From assembly GCA_964619955.1 (NCBI GenBank), contig CAZUJF010000004.1:180779-244778 (forward strand): 64,000 bases of DNA, read 5' to 3'. The notes under the pieces were generated by a model, which did not search any database, had not been told where the DNA came from, and saw only the letters and a list, made by a program, of their open reading frames with translations. The translations under genes were made by a program, and so were the position numbers. Below, piece by piece: positions 17,646-26,247 of this stretch. Source of the DNA: JACQFK01 sp964619955 (GTDB lineage: Bacteria; Planctomycetota; MHYJ01; JACPRB01). Positions within the stretch are counted from its first letter, which is position 1; each line of letters begins with the position of its first letter.

Positions 17646-18653
17646 CTAACAAATCCGGGGAAGCTGCTCTCCGTTGGGCAGATCGAGGATGCGGCGCGTC
17701 CCCAGCGCCGTGCGCACCGTGACCCGGACCTCGCCCGGGGCGCCCACCCGTCCCACCGCCACCGCCCCCGACGAGACGGGGTGACGCTTCAGCAGGTCGA
17801 GGGCGCGGGCCGACGCCTCCTCGGGAACGTAGGCGACGAAGCGGCCTTCGTTGGCGACATGGACCGGATCGAGCCCCAGGAGTTCGCAGGCGGCGCGGAC
17901 CGGCCCGTCCACCGGCACGCGGACCTCGTCGAGTTCCGCGGGAAGGCCGGAGGCCTGCGCGATCTCGACCAGGGCCGCGCCGAGCCCGCCCCGCGTGAGG
18001 TCCCGCAGGCAGTGCAGCGGCACGCCCGCCTCGAGCAGCGCGAGCACGGGACCGTGCACCGGGGCGGAGTCGCTCACGATCGAGGACTCCAGGCCGAGCT
18101 GTTCGCGGGCGGAAAGGATGGCGACGCCGTGACGGCCCACGTCGCCGGAGAGCAGGATGACGTCGCCGCTCCGCACCCGCGAGGGGGCGATGTCCACGCC
18201 GGGGCCGATCAGGCCCACGCCGGCCGTCGCCAGGTAGACGCCGTCGCCCCGGCCGCGATCCACGACCTTCGTGTCCCCGGTGACGATCTGCACTCCGGAC
18301 GCGTCGGCCGCCGCCCGCATCGACGCCAGGATGCGCGAGAGGGACTCCTTCGGGAAGCCCTCCTCCAGGATGAGCGCGGAGGAGAGCCAGCGGGGCCGGG
18401 CCCCGCACATGGCGAGGTCGTTCACGGTCCCGTGCACGGCGAGCGACCCGATGTCGCCGCCCGGGAAGAACAGCGGCTTCACCACGTAGCCGTCCGTCGT
18501 GAAGGCCAGCCGCGAACCGCCGGGGTCCAGCACGGCCCCGTCGTGCCGCGCCTCAAGATGCGGATTGCGCAGCGCGGGCAGGACCAGTTCCTCCAGCAGA
18601 CGCTGCATGAGGCGGCCGCCGCCCCCGTGGGCCATCTGGATGAGGTCGTTCAC
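17646..18653 (-). CDS. hypE: hydrogenase maturation protein HypE
   Basis: HypE dehydrates the thiocarboxamide on its own C-terminal cysteine to thiocyanate, the source of the cyanide ligands of the [NiFe] site. The 335-residue protein ends in PRIC, so the essential terminal Cys is present. The N-terminal MAHGGGGRLMQRL and the AIR-synthase-like body (TDGYVVKPLFFPGGDIG, TGDTKVVDRGRGDG, DLTRGGLGAAL) are typical. The start is a GTG at 18653, which forms a 4-base GTGA overlap with the hypD stop. The frame is open further upstream but only as a shadow of hypD. Confidence 0.95.
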   Translation of the reverse strand: MNDLIQMAHGGGGRLMQRLLEELVLPALRNPHLEARHDGAVLDPGGSRLAFTTDGYVVKPLFFPGGDIGSLAVHGTVNDLAMCGARPRWLSSALILEEGFPKESLSRILASMRAAADASGVQIVTGDTKVVDRGRGDGVYLATAGVGLIGPGVDIAPSRVRSGDVILLSGDVGRHGVAILSAREQLGLESSIVSDSAPVHGPVLALLEAGVPLHCLRDLTRGGLGAALVEIAQASGLPAELDEVRVPVDGPVRAACELLGLDPVHVANEGRFVAYVPEEASARALDLLKRHPVSSGAVAVGRVGAPGEVRVTVRTALGTRRILDLPNGEQLPRIC

Positions 18654-19747
18654 GAGCGCCCCTCCCCCGGACGATACCGGTAGTAGGCGGCGCAGGCGCC
18701 CTCCGACGACACCATGGGCGCGCCCAGCGGCTTGTCCGGCGTGCAGCGGGTCCCGAAGGCGGGGCACTCCACCGGCTTCAGCCGTCCCTGCATGACCTCC
18801 CCGCTCCGGCACTCCCCTCCGGCCTCGGGCTCGGGCGCGGCCAGGCCGAAGCGGCGCTCCGCGTCGAAGGCCGCATAGTCCGCGCGCAGCCCGAGACCGC
18901 TCGCCGGGATCTCGCCGATCCCCCGCCAGCGCCGGGAAACCACCTGGAAGACCTCGCGGATCAGGTCGCGCGCCGGGACGTTCCCCTCGCGCCGCACGCT
19001 GCGGCTGTACTGGTTCTCCACCTCCGCGCGCCCCTCCTCGAGCTGCCGCACGCACATGAGCAGCCCCTGAAGCAGGTCCAGGGGCTCGAATCCGGTGACC
19101 ACGATGGGCACCCGGTGGCGCGCCACCAGCGGCTCGTACTCCTCGAAGCCCATGACCGTGCAGACGTGGCCCGCGGCGAGGAAGCCCTGGACGCGGTTCC
19201 CCGCCGCGGAAACCACGGCCTCCACGGCGGGCGGAACCAGCACGTGGGAGACCAGGAGCGAAAAGTTCCGGAGCCCGAGCGCCGCCGCCTGCTTGACGGC
19301 AAGCGCATGGGCCGGCGCGGTCGTCTCGAACCCCACGGCGAAGAAGACCACTTCGCGGGACGGCTCCCGGCGCGCGATCTCCACCGCATCGAGCGGGGAA
19401 TACACCATCCGGACGTCGGCCCCCTCGGCCTTGGCCTCCAGCAGGCTTCCCTTCGCGCCCGGCACGCGGAGCATGTCGCCGAAACTGCAGAAGATGAAGC
19501 CGGGGCGGCGCGCCAGATCCACCGCCTGCGTGATGATCTCCCCGGGCGTGACGCAGACGGGGCAGCCGGGGCCGTGCACCAGATTCAGACCCGGCGGCAG
19601 CAGTTCGTCGATCCCGAAGCGGACGATGGCGTGCGTCTGGCCGCCGCAGACCTCCATGATCGTCCAGGGGCGCGTCGCCGCGCGCTTCAGGGCCTCGGCG
19701 AAACGCCGCGCTTCCGCCGCATCCCGGTACTCGTCAACGTATTTCAA
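18650..19747 (-). CDS. hypD: hydrogenase maturation protein HypD
   Basis: HypD carries a [4Fe-4S] cluster and, with HypC, holds the iron while cyanide and CO are added. The 365-residue sequence shows VCGGQTHAI, GPGCPVCVTP, FCSFGDMLRVPG, GFETTAP and a C-terminal cysteine set (CRSGEVMQG, CPAFGTRC, EGACAAYYRY) that binds the cluster. Length is normal. It overlaps hypC by 14 bases upstream and hypE by 4 bases downstream, so HypC, HypD and HypE are made together. Confidence 0.96.
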   Translation of the reverse strand: MKYVDEYRDAAEARRFAEALKRAATRPWTIMEVCGGQTHAIVRFGIDELLPPGLNLVHGPGCPVCVTPGEIITQAVDLARRPGFIFCSFGDMLRVPGAKGSLLEAKAEGADVRMVYSPLDAVEIARREPSREVVFFAVGFETTAPAHALAVKQAAALGLRNFSLLVSHVLVPPAVEAVVSAAGNRVQGFLAAGHVCTVMGFEEYEPLVARHRVPIVVTGFEPLDLLQGLLMCVRQLEEGRAEVENQYSRSVRREGNVPARDLIREVFQVVSRRWRGIGEIPASGLGLRADYAAFDAERRFGLAAPEPEAGGECRSGEVMQGRLKPVECPAFGTRCTPDKPLGAPMVSSEGACAAYYRYRPGEGRS

Positions 19748-19973
19748 GGTCGCCGATCTCCTTCAGATACTTGAAGACATGCCCCGCCTCCTCCGCATCG
19801 ATGCGGCTCAGGGCGACGCCGACATGGACCAGGACGTAGTCCCCCACCGCCGCCTCCGGCACCAGGGTCAGGTTGATCTCGCGAAGGACGCCGCCGAAAT
19901 CCACGCGCGCGAGCCGGGCCGCGGGGCTCGCATCGACCAGTTCCACCACGCGGCCGGGGACGGCTAGACACAT
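19734..19973 (-). CDS. hypC: hydrogenase maturation chaperone HypC
   Basis: HypC delivers the Fe(CN)2CO unit to the large subunit with HypD. It must begin Met-Cys because the second residue binds iron, so the start is ATG 19973 (MCLAVPGRV) and not the in-frame codon five residues upstream. The 79-residue product also has DFGGVLREINL, VGDYVLVHVGVALSRI and the final helix typical of HypC/HupF. It overlaps hypF by 10 bases and hypD by 14. Confidence 0.95.
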   Translation of the reverse strand: MCLAVPGRVVELVDASPAARLARVDFGGVLREINLTLVPEAAVGDYVLVHVGVALSRIDAEEAGHVFKYLKEIGDLEIR

Positions 19974-22183
19974 GGCTCTTGCCTCCAAAGCAGGGACGCG
20001 ATCTGTCCGGCCGCGATCCCCCCGTCGTTGGGCGGGATGCGGCGCTGCAGCCGGGGACGGAACCCCTCCTCCCGAAGTCGGCGGACGGCCTCCTCCGCCA
20101 GGGCGCGGTTCTGGAAGCAGCCGCCGCTGAGCACGACGTCCGGGATCCCCTCCCGCCGCGCGGCATCCGCGATCAGATCCGCCATCCCCCGATGGAAACG
20201 GGCGGAACAGCGGCCGGGGCTTTCCCCCCGGGCAAGGTCGGCCAGCAATCCGCGCAGCAGCGGGCCCCAGTCACCCTCCGGTCCTATATCGTAGCGACCT
20301 TCCGCCGATGCATCGAGCGCGAATTCCAGCGCCATCGCCGCCTGCCCTTCGAAGCCCCCGCGAAGCCGCAGTCCGCAGAGCGCCGCCGCGGCGTCGAAAA
20401 GACGCCCGGCGCTCGAGGTCCGGGGACTGTTCACCCCGCGGTCGAGCAGGCCGAGCAGCGGGCCCGACTCCGCGTCCTCGAAACCGGGCGGCGCCGGAAG
20501 GTCCCGGCCGAAGAGCTCGAAGAGGACCCCGAGCGCGGAACGCCGCGGCTCGCGGACGGCCGCCTCGCCCCCGGGCAACCGGAACGTCCTCAGGTGCCCC
20601 GCGCGCCGGACCCCGTCCGCCTCCACGCGCAGGAATTCGCCGCCCCAGACGCTGCCGTCCGGGCCCCAGCCGGTCCCGTCCCAGGCCACCCCCAGCACGG
20701 GGGGCTCCAGGCCGTGTTCCGCCATGGCGGCGAACACGTGGGCGTGGTGGTGCTGCACGGGGCGGGCGGGAAGGCCGCAGTCCCGGGCATGCCGCGTCGT
20801 CCGGTAGTCCGGGTGGGCGTCGTGCAGCACCAGGCCCGGGGCGGCCTCCAGCAGTCGCGGCAGATCCCCGGCCGCCTGCCGGAAATGCTCGTACCCGCGG
20901 ACGGACCCGAGATCGCCGAGGTGCGGCCCCACCACGATCAGGCGGCCCGTGCCGAGCGCCACGCTTCCCTTGAGCTGCGCCCCCACCGCCAGCGCGGCGG
21001 GAACGGGCCGGGGCAGCGGGACGCCGTACGGCGCGTACCCGCGTCCGCGCCTCAGGAAACAGGGGGCGCCGTCGATGACGCGCACGACGGAATCGTCCAG
21101 GGGCCTCACGATGCCCCGGTCGTGCATGAGAAAGAGGTCGGCGATCCCTCCGAGGCGCTCCAGCGCCTCCGCGTTCCCGATGCAGAGCGGCTCGTCGGAC
21201 AGATTCCCGCTGGTCGCGACGAGCGGAGGACCGGCCAGCAGTTCGTGAAGCGGGCTGGGCGGCAGCAGCAGTCCCAGCCAGGGATTGCCGGGCGCGACGG
21301 AAGGGGCCAGGCCGTCGTTTCCGCGACGGATCAGCACGATGGGAGCCTCGGGGGCGGCGATCAGTTCCTCCTCGATCGGTCCCGGACGGCCGAGACGCCG
21401 CACGGTCTCGAGATCGGGCAGGAGCACGGCGAAGGGCTTCTCCTCGCGCGCCTTCCGCTCGCGAAGCCGCCGGACGGCGGTCTCGCTGCAGGCGTCCGTC
21501 ATCAGCTGGAACCCGCCCACGGATTTGACCGCGACGATCAGGCCTTCCGCGAGGGCCCGTGAGGCGCGCCCCAGGGCCTCGTCGCGGACCGCCAGGAGGC
21601 GCCCCCCCGGATCGAGCAGGGTCAGGGAGGGGCCGCAGGCGGGACAGGCGAGCGGCTCGGCATGAAAACGGCGGTCCGCGGGATCTTCGTATTCGCGCCG
21701 GCAGTCCGGACAGAACGGGAACTCCTTCATCGTGGTCCGGACCCGGTCCCAGGGCAGCGACTCGAGGACGGAGTAGCGCGGCCCGCAGCGGGTGCAGCTG
21801 ATGAACGGGTGTCGATACCGGCGGTTCGAGGGATCGCGCAGCTCGCGGAGGCAGTCCGGGCAGGGGGCGCTGTCGGCGGGCACGCTGAACGCGGGCGCGG
21901 CGTCGGACAGGCTCGGGCGGATCTCGAACCCGCTCTCGCCCAGCGCCTCCACCCGGGCCGTGTCGAGGCCGCGGATGGCCGCGCGCGGAGGCAGTTCACG
22001 CGGAAGCCGCTCCTGGAACGCCTCCAGCGCCGACAGCGGGCCCTCGACCTCGCAGGTCACGCCCCGGGGGCCGTTGCACACCCAGCCGGCAAGGCCGAGC
22101 GAACCCGCCAGACGGTGGACGTAGGGCCGGAACCCCACCCCCTGCACGTCGCCCCGGATCTCCAGTCTGAGCCGGCCCTTCAT
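19964..22183 (-). CDS. hypF: carbamoyltransferase HypF
   Basis: HypF moves the carbamoyl group of carbamoyl phosphate to the HypE C-terminal Cys. The 739-residue protein has, in order, an acylphosphatase domain (GDVQGVGFRPYVHRLA, residues 11-26), two zinc fingers (CPDC...CTRC and CPDC...CPAC, about 105-182), a YrdC-like domain (about 195-375) and a Kae1-like domain with QHHHAHVFAAMAEH and WDGTGWGPDG. All motifs are intact. It overlaps hypA by 4 bases and hypC by 10. Confidence 0.96.
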   Translation of the reverse strand: MKGRLRLEIRGDVQGVGFRPYVHRLAGSLGLAGWVCNGPRGVTCEVEGPLSALEAFQERLPRELPPRAAIRGLDTARVEALGESGFEIRPSLSDAAPAFSVPADSAPCPDCLRELRDPSNRRYRHPFISCTRCGPRYSVLESLPWDRVRTTMKEFPFCPDCRREYEDPADRRFHAEPLACPACGPSLTLLDPGGRLLAVRDEALGRASRALAEGLIVAVKSVGGFQLMTDACSETAVRRLRERKAREEKPFAVLLPDLETVRRLGRPGPIEEELIAAPEAPIVLIRRGNDGLAPSVAPGNPWLGLLLPPSPLHELLAGPPLVATSGNLSDEPLCIGNAEALERLGGIADLFLMHDRGIVRPLDDSVVRVIDGAPCFLRRGRGYAPYGVPLPRPVPAALAVGAQLKGSVALGTGRLIVVGPHLGDLGSVRGYEHFRQAAGDLPRLLEAAPGLVLHDAHPDYRTTRHARDCGLPARPVQHHHAHVFAAMAEHGLEPPVLGVAWDGTGWGPDGSVWGGEFLRVEADGVRRAGHLRTFRLPGGEAAVREPRRSALGVLFELFGRDLPAPPGFEDAESGPLLGLLDRGVNSPRTSSAGRLFDAAAALCGLRLRGGFEGQAAMALEFALDASAEGRYDIGPEGDWGPLLRGLLADLARGESPGRCSARFHRGMADLIADAARREGIPDVVLSGGCFQNRALAEEAVRRLREEGFRPRLQRRIPPNDGGIAAGQIASLLWRQEPCV

Positions 22184-22446
22184 GGCTCCGTCACGTCCGC
22201 GCTCTCCAGCACGACCTCCAGCGAGCGGGGATGCAGGGCGTCCTCCGAAAGCGTGAGCTCCAGCGCGGCGCCCTCGGCCGCCGTGCCCCGAGCATCCACC
22301 TCGAAATGCTCCCGGAAATGCTCCTTCGAGAAATGGGAGAGGGCGCCCAGCCAGACGCGGACGCAGGTGATGCGCCCGCCGCCGTTCTCGCGGGCCAGCT
22401 CCTCCAGCTTCCGGACCAGGCCCTTCATCAACGACGATTCATGCAT
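22180..22446 (-). CDS. hypA: short HypA-like nickel chaperone lacking the zinc-ribbon
   Basis: HypA inserts nickel into the hydrogenase large subunit. The 88-residue product keeps the nickel-binding N-terminus MHE and family segments VRVWLGALSHFSKEHFREHFEV and GTAAEGAALELTL. Standard HypA is about 113 residues with a zinc site of two CxxC pairs in the last 40. Here that loop is absent: there is one Cys in the whole protein, and the sequence goes straight from the beta-strand to the closing LEVVLESADV. The frame is intact. It overlaps the protease gene by 8 bases and hypF by 4. No hypB is present in the window. Confidence 0.85.
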   Translation of the reverse strand: MHESSLMKGLVRKLEELARENGGGRITCVRVWLGALSHFSKEHFREHFEVDARGTAAEGAALELTLSEDALHPRSLEVVLESADVTEP

Positions 22447-22903
22447 CGCGCGCCAGCTCCTTCAGGACTTCGTCGGCCGCCCGTCCCACGGCGGCCTCCA
22501 CCTCGGGGCTCAGGCCTTCCCCATGATCGAAATCGCGGCCCTCGATCCCGAGCACCCGCACCCGGGCGGGCAGACGGCCGAGGACCCGGGCGAGTTCGAG
22601 CGCCTCGGACAGGCCGAAGGCGTGCGTCGAACCCCGCGCGTAGGCCGCCGGCAGCGGACCCGCGACGGCATCGTGCCGATGCAGCGTCCCGGGCGCCGCC
22701 CCCGAACACGCGGCGTCGATCGCCACCAGCAGACGGACGTCCGCCCAATCCTCCAAGGCCGCCGCGAGATCGCCCTCCCGGACGAGGAGCCGCGCGCCGG
22801 CCGGAAGCCGCCCTTCCAGCCGCCGCGCGACCGCCGGCCCCGCGCCGTCGTCCCGGCGGTACGGATTGCCCACGGCCAGGACGAGCGCCGGTTCAAGTGG
22901 CAT
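22439..22903 (-). CDS. [NiFe] hydrogenase maturation endopeptidase (HycI/HoxW/HyaD family)
   Basis: The 154-residue protein has the family's ALVLAVGNPYRRDDGAGPAVARRL, with the nickel-sensing Asp in RDDGAG, the second carboxylate in LLVAIDAA, and the His in GSTHAFGLSEAL. It removes a short C-terminal peptide from the large subunit after nickel insertion. The adjacent large subunit ends DPCISCATH plus nine residues, which is the expected substrate. Its start overlaps the end of that gene by 11 bases. Confidence 0.93.
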   Translation of the reverse strand: MPLEPALVLAVGNPYRRDDGAGPAVARRLEGRLPAGARLLVREGDLAAALEDWADVRLLVAIDAACSGAAPGTLHRHDAVAGPLPAAYARGSTHAFGLSEALELARVLGRLPARVRVLGIEGRDFDHGEGLSPEVEAAVGRAADEVLKELARDA

Positions 22904-24185
22904 CGATCGTCAGCTTGAGGAAATGGGTCGCGCAGGAGATGCACGGGTCGTAATTGCGCACGGCCTGTTCGCAACGCCGGGTGAGCTGCTCTTGGGACAG
23001 CTTCAGGTGTCCCTGGACGAAGCGCCGGAGATCGTCCTCGATCGTCTTCTGATTCTGCGAGGTCGGCGGGACGATCCGCGCCTCGACGATGGAACCGTCG
23101 GCCGCGACGCGGTAGCGGTGATACAGAATGCCGCGCGGGGCCTCCGTGCAGGCGGACCCCGTCCCCTCGCGGGGCGTCCAGGCCAGGGCGGGCGCCGCGG
23201 GGGGCTCGTAGGCCGCGATGATCCGCAGGGCCTCGTCGACGGCGTAGAGCACCTCGAGCGCCCGCACGATGATGCTCTTGAAGGGATTGCGGACCTCCCC
23301 GTCGACGCCCGCCTCCCGGGCGGCCTCGCGGATCGCCGCGGGAAGCCGGTCGCGGTTCAGCGCGTATCGCGCCAGCGGACCCACGAAATACGCGCCGCGC
23401 GCCTTCAGCACGCACTGCAGCGCGTTCGAATGGGCGACGTGCTGCTCCTCGAAGTGGGCCTCGTAGTCCCGGACGTCGATGTCGAGCCCGCGGTTCGAGA
23501 CGAGGCGCCCCTCATTCATCGGATACTCGGAAGGATGCCGCAGGGCGACGAACTCGTAGTCGAATTCCAAATCGGGGAATTCGAAGCCCGAGACCCATTT
23601 CAGCAGCGCGGCCGCGCGGTCCCGCGCCGGCTTCAGCACCTCGCCGAGGGCGCGAAGCTCCTCCCGGGACGGCGTCCGGTAGAACCCGCCCACCTTGACG
23701 TTCACGGGGTGGATTTCGCGGCCGCCCACGACGCGGACGATCTCATTGCCCGCCTTCTTGAGGGCGAGGGCCGCCTGCACGAGCGCGCCGTGGTCCTTCG
23801 CCATGCGGATCGCGTCCTCGTAGCCCAGGAAGTCGGGCGCGTGCAGCATGGCGACGTGCAGGACGTGGCTCTCGATCCACTCGCCGCAGTACAGCAGCCG
23901 CCGCAGCTCCCGCAGGGGCCCCACCGCGCGCAGCCCCAGCGCATCCTCCATCGCATGGATCGAGCTCATCTGATAGGCGACGGGGCAGATCCCGCAGATG
24001 CGCGCCGTGATGTCCGGCGCCTCGCCGAGCCCCCGCCCGCGGAGGAAGGCCTCGAAGAAGCGCGGGGGCTCGAAGATGCGCAGGCGGCAGTCCTCGACCT
24101 TCCCGTCCTTGATCCGGACGGTCAGGGCCCCCTCCCCCTCCACGCGGGCGAGCGCGTCCACCTTGATGGTCCGCGTCTTACTCAT
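22893..24185 (-). CDS. hydA: [NiFe] hydrogenase large (alpha) subunit, group 3b type
   Basis: The 430-residue protein binds the NiFe centre through two CxxC motifs: L1 RICGICP at residues 62-68 and L2 DPCISCATH at 413-421. A nine-residue tail follows the His for removal by the protease. Segments such as VEGEGALTV, GGREIHPVNVKVGGFYR and EAPRGILYHRY are conserved in bidirectional group 3 enzymes. I took ATG 24185 as start (MSKTRTIKVDALARVEG); it overlaps the small-subunit stop by 8 bases. Together with hydB, hydG and hydD it should make a soluble NAD(P)-linked hydrogenase that can also act as a sulfur reductase. Confidence 0.95.
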   Translation of the reverse strand: MSKTRTIKVDALARVEGEGALTVRIKDGKVEDCRLRIFEPPRFFEAFLRGRGLGEAPDITARICGICPVAYQMSSIHAMEDALGLRAVGPLRELRRLLYCGEWIESHVLHVAMLHAPDFLGYEDAIRMAKDHGALVQAALALKKAGNEIVRVVGGREIHPVNVKVGGFYRTPSREELRALGEVLKPARDRAAALLKWVSGFEFPDLEFDYEFVALRHPSEYPMNEGRLVSNRGLDIDVRDYEAHFEEQHVAHSNALQCVLKARGAYFVGPLARYALNRDRLPAAIREAAREAGVDGEVRNPFKSIIVRALEVLYAVDEALRIIAAYEPPAAPALAWTPREGTGSACTEAPRGILYHRYRVAADGSIVEARIVPPTSQNQKTIEDDLRRFVQGHLKLSQEQLTRRCEQAVRNYDPCISCATHFLKLTIDAT

Positions 24186-24954
24186 GGGCCTCGGCCTCCT
24201 TCCGGAACGGGGCGGCCGCGGCGTTGAAGCCCTGGAAGACGCGGACCAGCTGCGGCTTCGTGGCGCCGAGCTCCGTCCACCGCGCCGCGAGCGAGGCGGT
24301 GTTCGGCGTCTCCTTCGGACCGAAACAGCCGTAACAGCCCCGGTCGTAGCTCGGACAGATCGCCCCGCAACCGGCGTGCGTGACCGGACCGAGACAGGGC
24401 GTGCCTGACGCGACCATGACGCAGACCGTGCCGCGTTGTTTGCATTCCACGCAGACGGCGTTCGCGGGCGTGTTCGGCCGGCGTCCCGCAAGAAACGCCG
24501 AGAGGACCTCGAGCAGCTGGGCCTTGTTCACGGGACAGCCGCGCAGCTCGAAGTCGACCGGCACGTGGTCGGCGATCGCCGTCGACGTCGCAAGCGTGTC
24601 GATGAACTCCGGGCGCGCGTAGACGGCGCGGATGAACTCCTTCACGTCCCGAAAGTTCCGGAGGGCCTGGATGCCCCCGGACGTCGCGCAGGCGCCGATG
24701 GTCACGAGGGTCTTCGAGATCCGGCGCACTTCGCGGAGGCGCTCCGCATCCCCGGCCGTGGTGATCGAACCCTCGACGAGCGAGAGGTCGTACGGCCCGC
24801 GCGCGACGGCCCGGCTGGCTTCGAGGAAATGGGCGATCTCGACCGCGCCGGCGACCGCAAGCAGTTCGTCCTCGCAGTCGAGCAGGCTGAGCTGGCAGCC
24901 GTCGCAGGACGCGAACTTCCAGACCGCGAGGCGCGGGCGGCGGCGCTTCTTCAC
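24178..24954 (-). CDS. hydD: [NiFe] hydrogenase small (delta) subunit, group 3b type
   Basis: The 258-residue protein carries the electron-relay clusters. ASCDGCQLSLLDC at residues 16-27 gives the proximal CxxC, followed by VTIGACATSGGIQ, RGCPVNK and a C-terminal cysteine group (CVEC, CVMVASGTPC, CGAIC, CYGCFGP). There is no Tat signal, so the enzyme stays in the cytoplasm. The start is GTG 24954 with a GTGA overlap on hydG; a longer reading would only shadow that gene. Order and composition match the hydBGDA operon described for Pyrococcus furiosus. Confidence 0.94.
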   Translation of the reverse strand: MKKRRRPRLAVWKFASCDGCQLSLLDCEDELLAVAGAVEIAHFLEASRAVARGPYDLSLVEGSITTAGDAERLREVRRISKTLVTIGACATSGGIQALRNFRDVKEFIRAVYARPEFIDTLATSTAIADHVPVDFELRGCPVNKAQLLEVLSAFLAGRRPNTPANAVCVECKQRGTVCVMVASGTPCLGPVTHAGCGAICPSYDRGCYGCFGPKETPNTASLAARWTELGATKPQLVRVFQGFNAAAAPFRKEAEAHE

Positions 24955-25802
24955 AGTTCCCTCACCCTCAGGGCCCGTTCCATCCGGGTCCAGGCAAAGA
25001 CGGGGCCGTCCTTGCACACGAACTCGGGGCCCAGCTGGCAGTGCCCGCAGAGCCCGACCGCGCACTTCATGTTCCGCTCCATGGAGAGAAAGACGGAGGC
25101 GGGGGGCAGACCCAGTCGCAGGAGTTCCGCCCCGACCACCCGCATCATGATCTCCGGGCCGCACATCATGGCCACGGTCTTCGCGGGATCGAAGGAGGAG
25201 CGCGCGACCAGCGGCGTGACCATGCCCACGTCGCCCTTCCACGTCGCCCTCGAAGGAGAGTCGACGGTGACCCGGACGTCCGCGTCGAAACGCGACTTCC
25301 AGCGGCGCAGCTCGGCGGGATAGAGCAGGTCTTTGGGCGTCCGCGCCCCGACCAGGACGGAGACGCGGCCGAACGCGCCACGATCCGCCAGCACCGCGCG
25401 GATCGCCGGGCGCAGGGGCGCCAGGCCGATGCCGCCCGCGACGATCAGAACGTCCTTCCCTTTCGCCTCCTCCACGGGCCAGGCGCTGCCATAGGGCCCG
25501 CGCACCCCGAGGGCGTCGCCCCGCTTGGCGGCGCAGATCGCCCGGGTCACCGGGCCGACCGCGCGGATCGTGTGAACCAGGCGTTCCGGTTCGGCCGGGT
25601 CCCCGCTGATCGAAATCGCCGCCTCGCCCACGCCGAAGGCGTAGAGCATCGTGAACTGCCCGGGGCGGAAGGCCAGGTCCGCGCCGCCGTCGTCGGCCGA
25701 GAGTTCAAGCGTCCACGTGTCGGGCAGCTCGCGCGACGAGCTCCGCACGCGGAAGCGCCGGGGCAGGAGCCTCGCGGCGTCAGCGCTTGGGTGCAGGTCC
25801 AT
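24951..25802 (-). CDS. hydG: hydrogenase FAD/NAD(P)-binding (gamma) subunit
   Basis: The 283-residue protein is of the ferredoxin-NADP reductase type. FAD-binding motifs RPGQFTMLYAFGVGEAAISIS and GPVTRAICAAKRGDALGVRGPYG come first, then the nucleotide-binding VLIVAGGIGLAPLRPAIRA and VAMMCGPEIMMR. A C-terminal 2Fe-2S site (MKCAVGLCGHCQLGPEFVCKDGP) closes it. It passes electrons between NAD(P)H and the hydrogenase Fe-S clusters. It overlaps the cyclic-nucleotide-binding gene by 23 bases and hydD by 4. Confidence 0.94.
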   Translation of the reverse strand: MDLHPSADAARLLPRRFRVRSSSRELPDTWTLELSADDGGADLAFRPGQFTMLYAFGVGEAAISISGDPAEPERLVHTIRAVGPVTRAICAAKRGDALGVRGPYGSAWPVEEAKGKDVLIVAGGIGLAPLRPAIRAVLADRGAFGRVSVLVGARTPKDLLYPAELRRWKSRFDADVRVTVDSPSRATWKGDVGMVTPLVARSSFDPAKTVAMMCGPEIMMRVVGAELLRLGLPPASVFLSMERNMKCAVGLCGHCQLGPEFVCKDGPVFAWTRMERALRVREL

Positions 25803-26247
25803 AAAGATCCAGCAGTTGCAGTCGGGTGGCCTCGAGCCGGCGCGAGACGATGAGGGCGAGACGCTTCATGAGTTCGTATCCCAGCGCGGGGTCGGCGTCG
25901 CATTTCTTCCGGAGGCAGGCCCCGTCGAAGAAGGTCGCCTTCACGTCCTCCCGCGCCCGCGCGTCGAACTGCCAGAGATAGGGCGGAAACAGCCAGGACC
26001 AGCCGAGGATCTCCCCCGCGGCGGCGGTCTGCACCGTCACGGAGGGACGCCCGGGCGCATGCAGCTCGACCGACACGGAGCCGCCGCGCAGCGCATAGAA
26101 GCGGTCGGCCGCCTCGCCCTCCCGGAACAGGAAGCTGCCCGTGTTGAAATGCACGTTGGAAGCGCAGCCGGCGATGAGCTTCAGGTGCTTCGCCGCAAGC
26201 CCCTTGAAGAACTCATGCTCCGCCAGCAGCTGTTCGATGTCCTTCAT
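25780..26247 (-). CDS. cyclic-nucleotide-binding-domain protein without DNA-binding domain
   Basis: The 155-residue protein is almost entirely one cNMP-binding fold of the CAP type (HEFFKGLAAKHLKLIAGCA, GSFLFREGEAADRFYALRGGSVSVEL, AAAGEILGWSWLFPP, then a C-terminal helix). A helix-turn-helix is missing, so it cannot act as a Crp/Fnr regulator in the usual way. The phosphate-binding cassette is atypical (GEILGWSWL in place of FGE-x-ALL-x-x-x-RxA), so the ligand may not be cAMP. It sits inside the hydrogenase operon, overlapping hydB by 4 bases and hydG by 23, so it is probably a subunit or allosteric partner of the enzyme. Confidence 0.85.
   Translation of the reverse strand: MKDIEQLLAEHEFFKGLAAKHLKLIAGCASNVHFNTGSFLFREGEAADRFYALRGGSVSVELHAPGRPSVTVQTAAAGEILGWSWLFPPYLWQFDARAREDVKATFFDGACLRKKCDADPALGYELMKRLALIVSRRLEATRLQLLDLYGPAPKR

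Noticed and set aside
15369..18683. A 1104-codon open frame on the plus strand opposite the P-type ATPase and hypE
   Set aside because: Its translation is low-complexity Arg/Pro/Gly/Ala sequence with no family motif; it is an antisense shadow caused by high GC.
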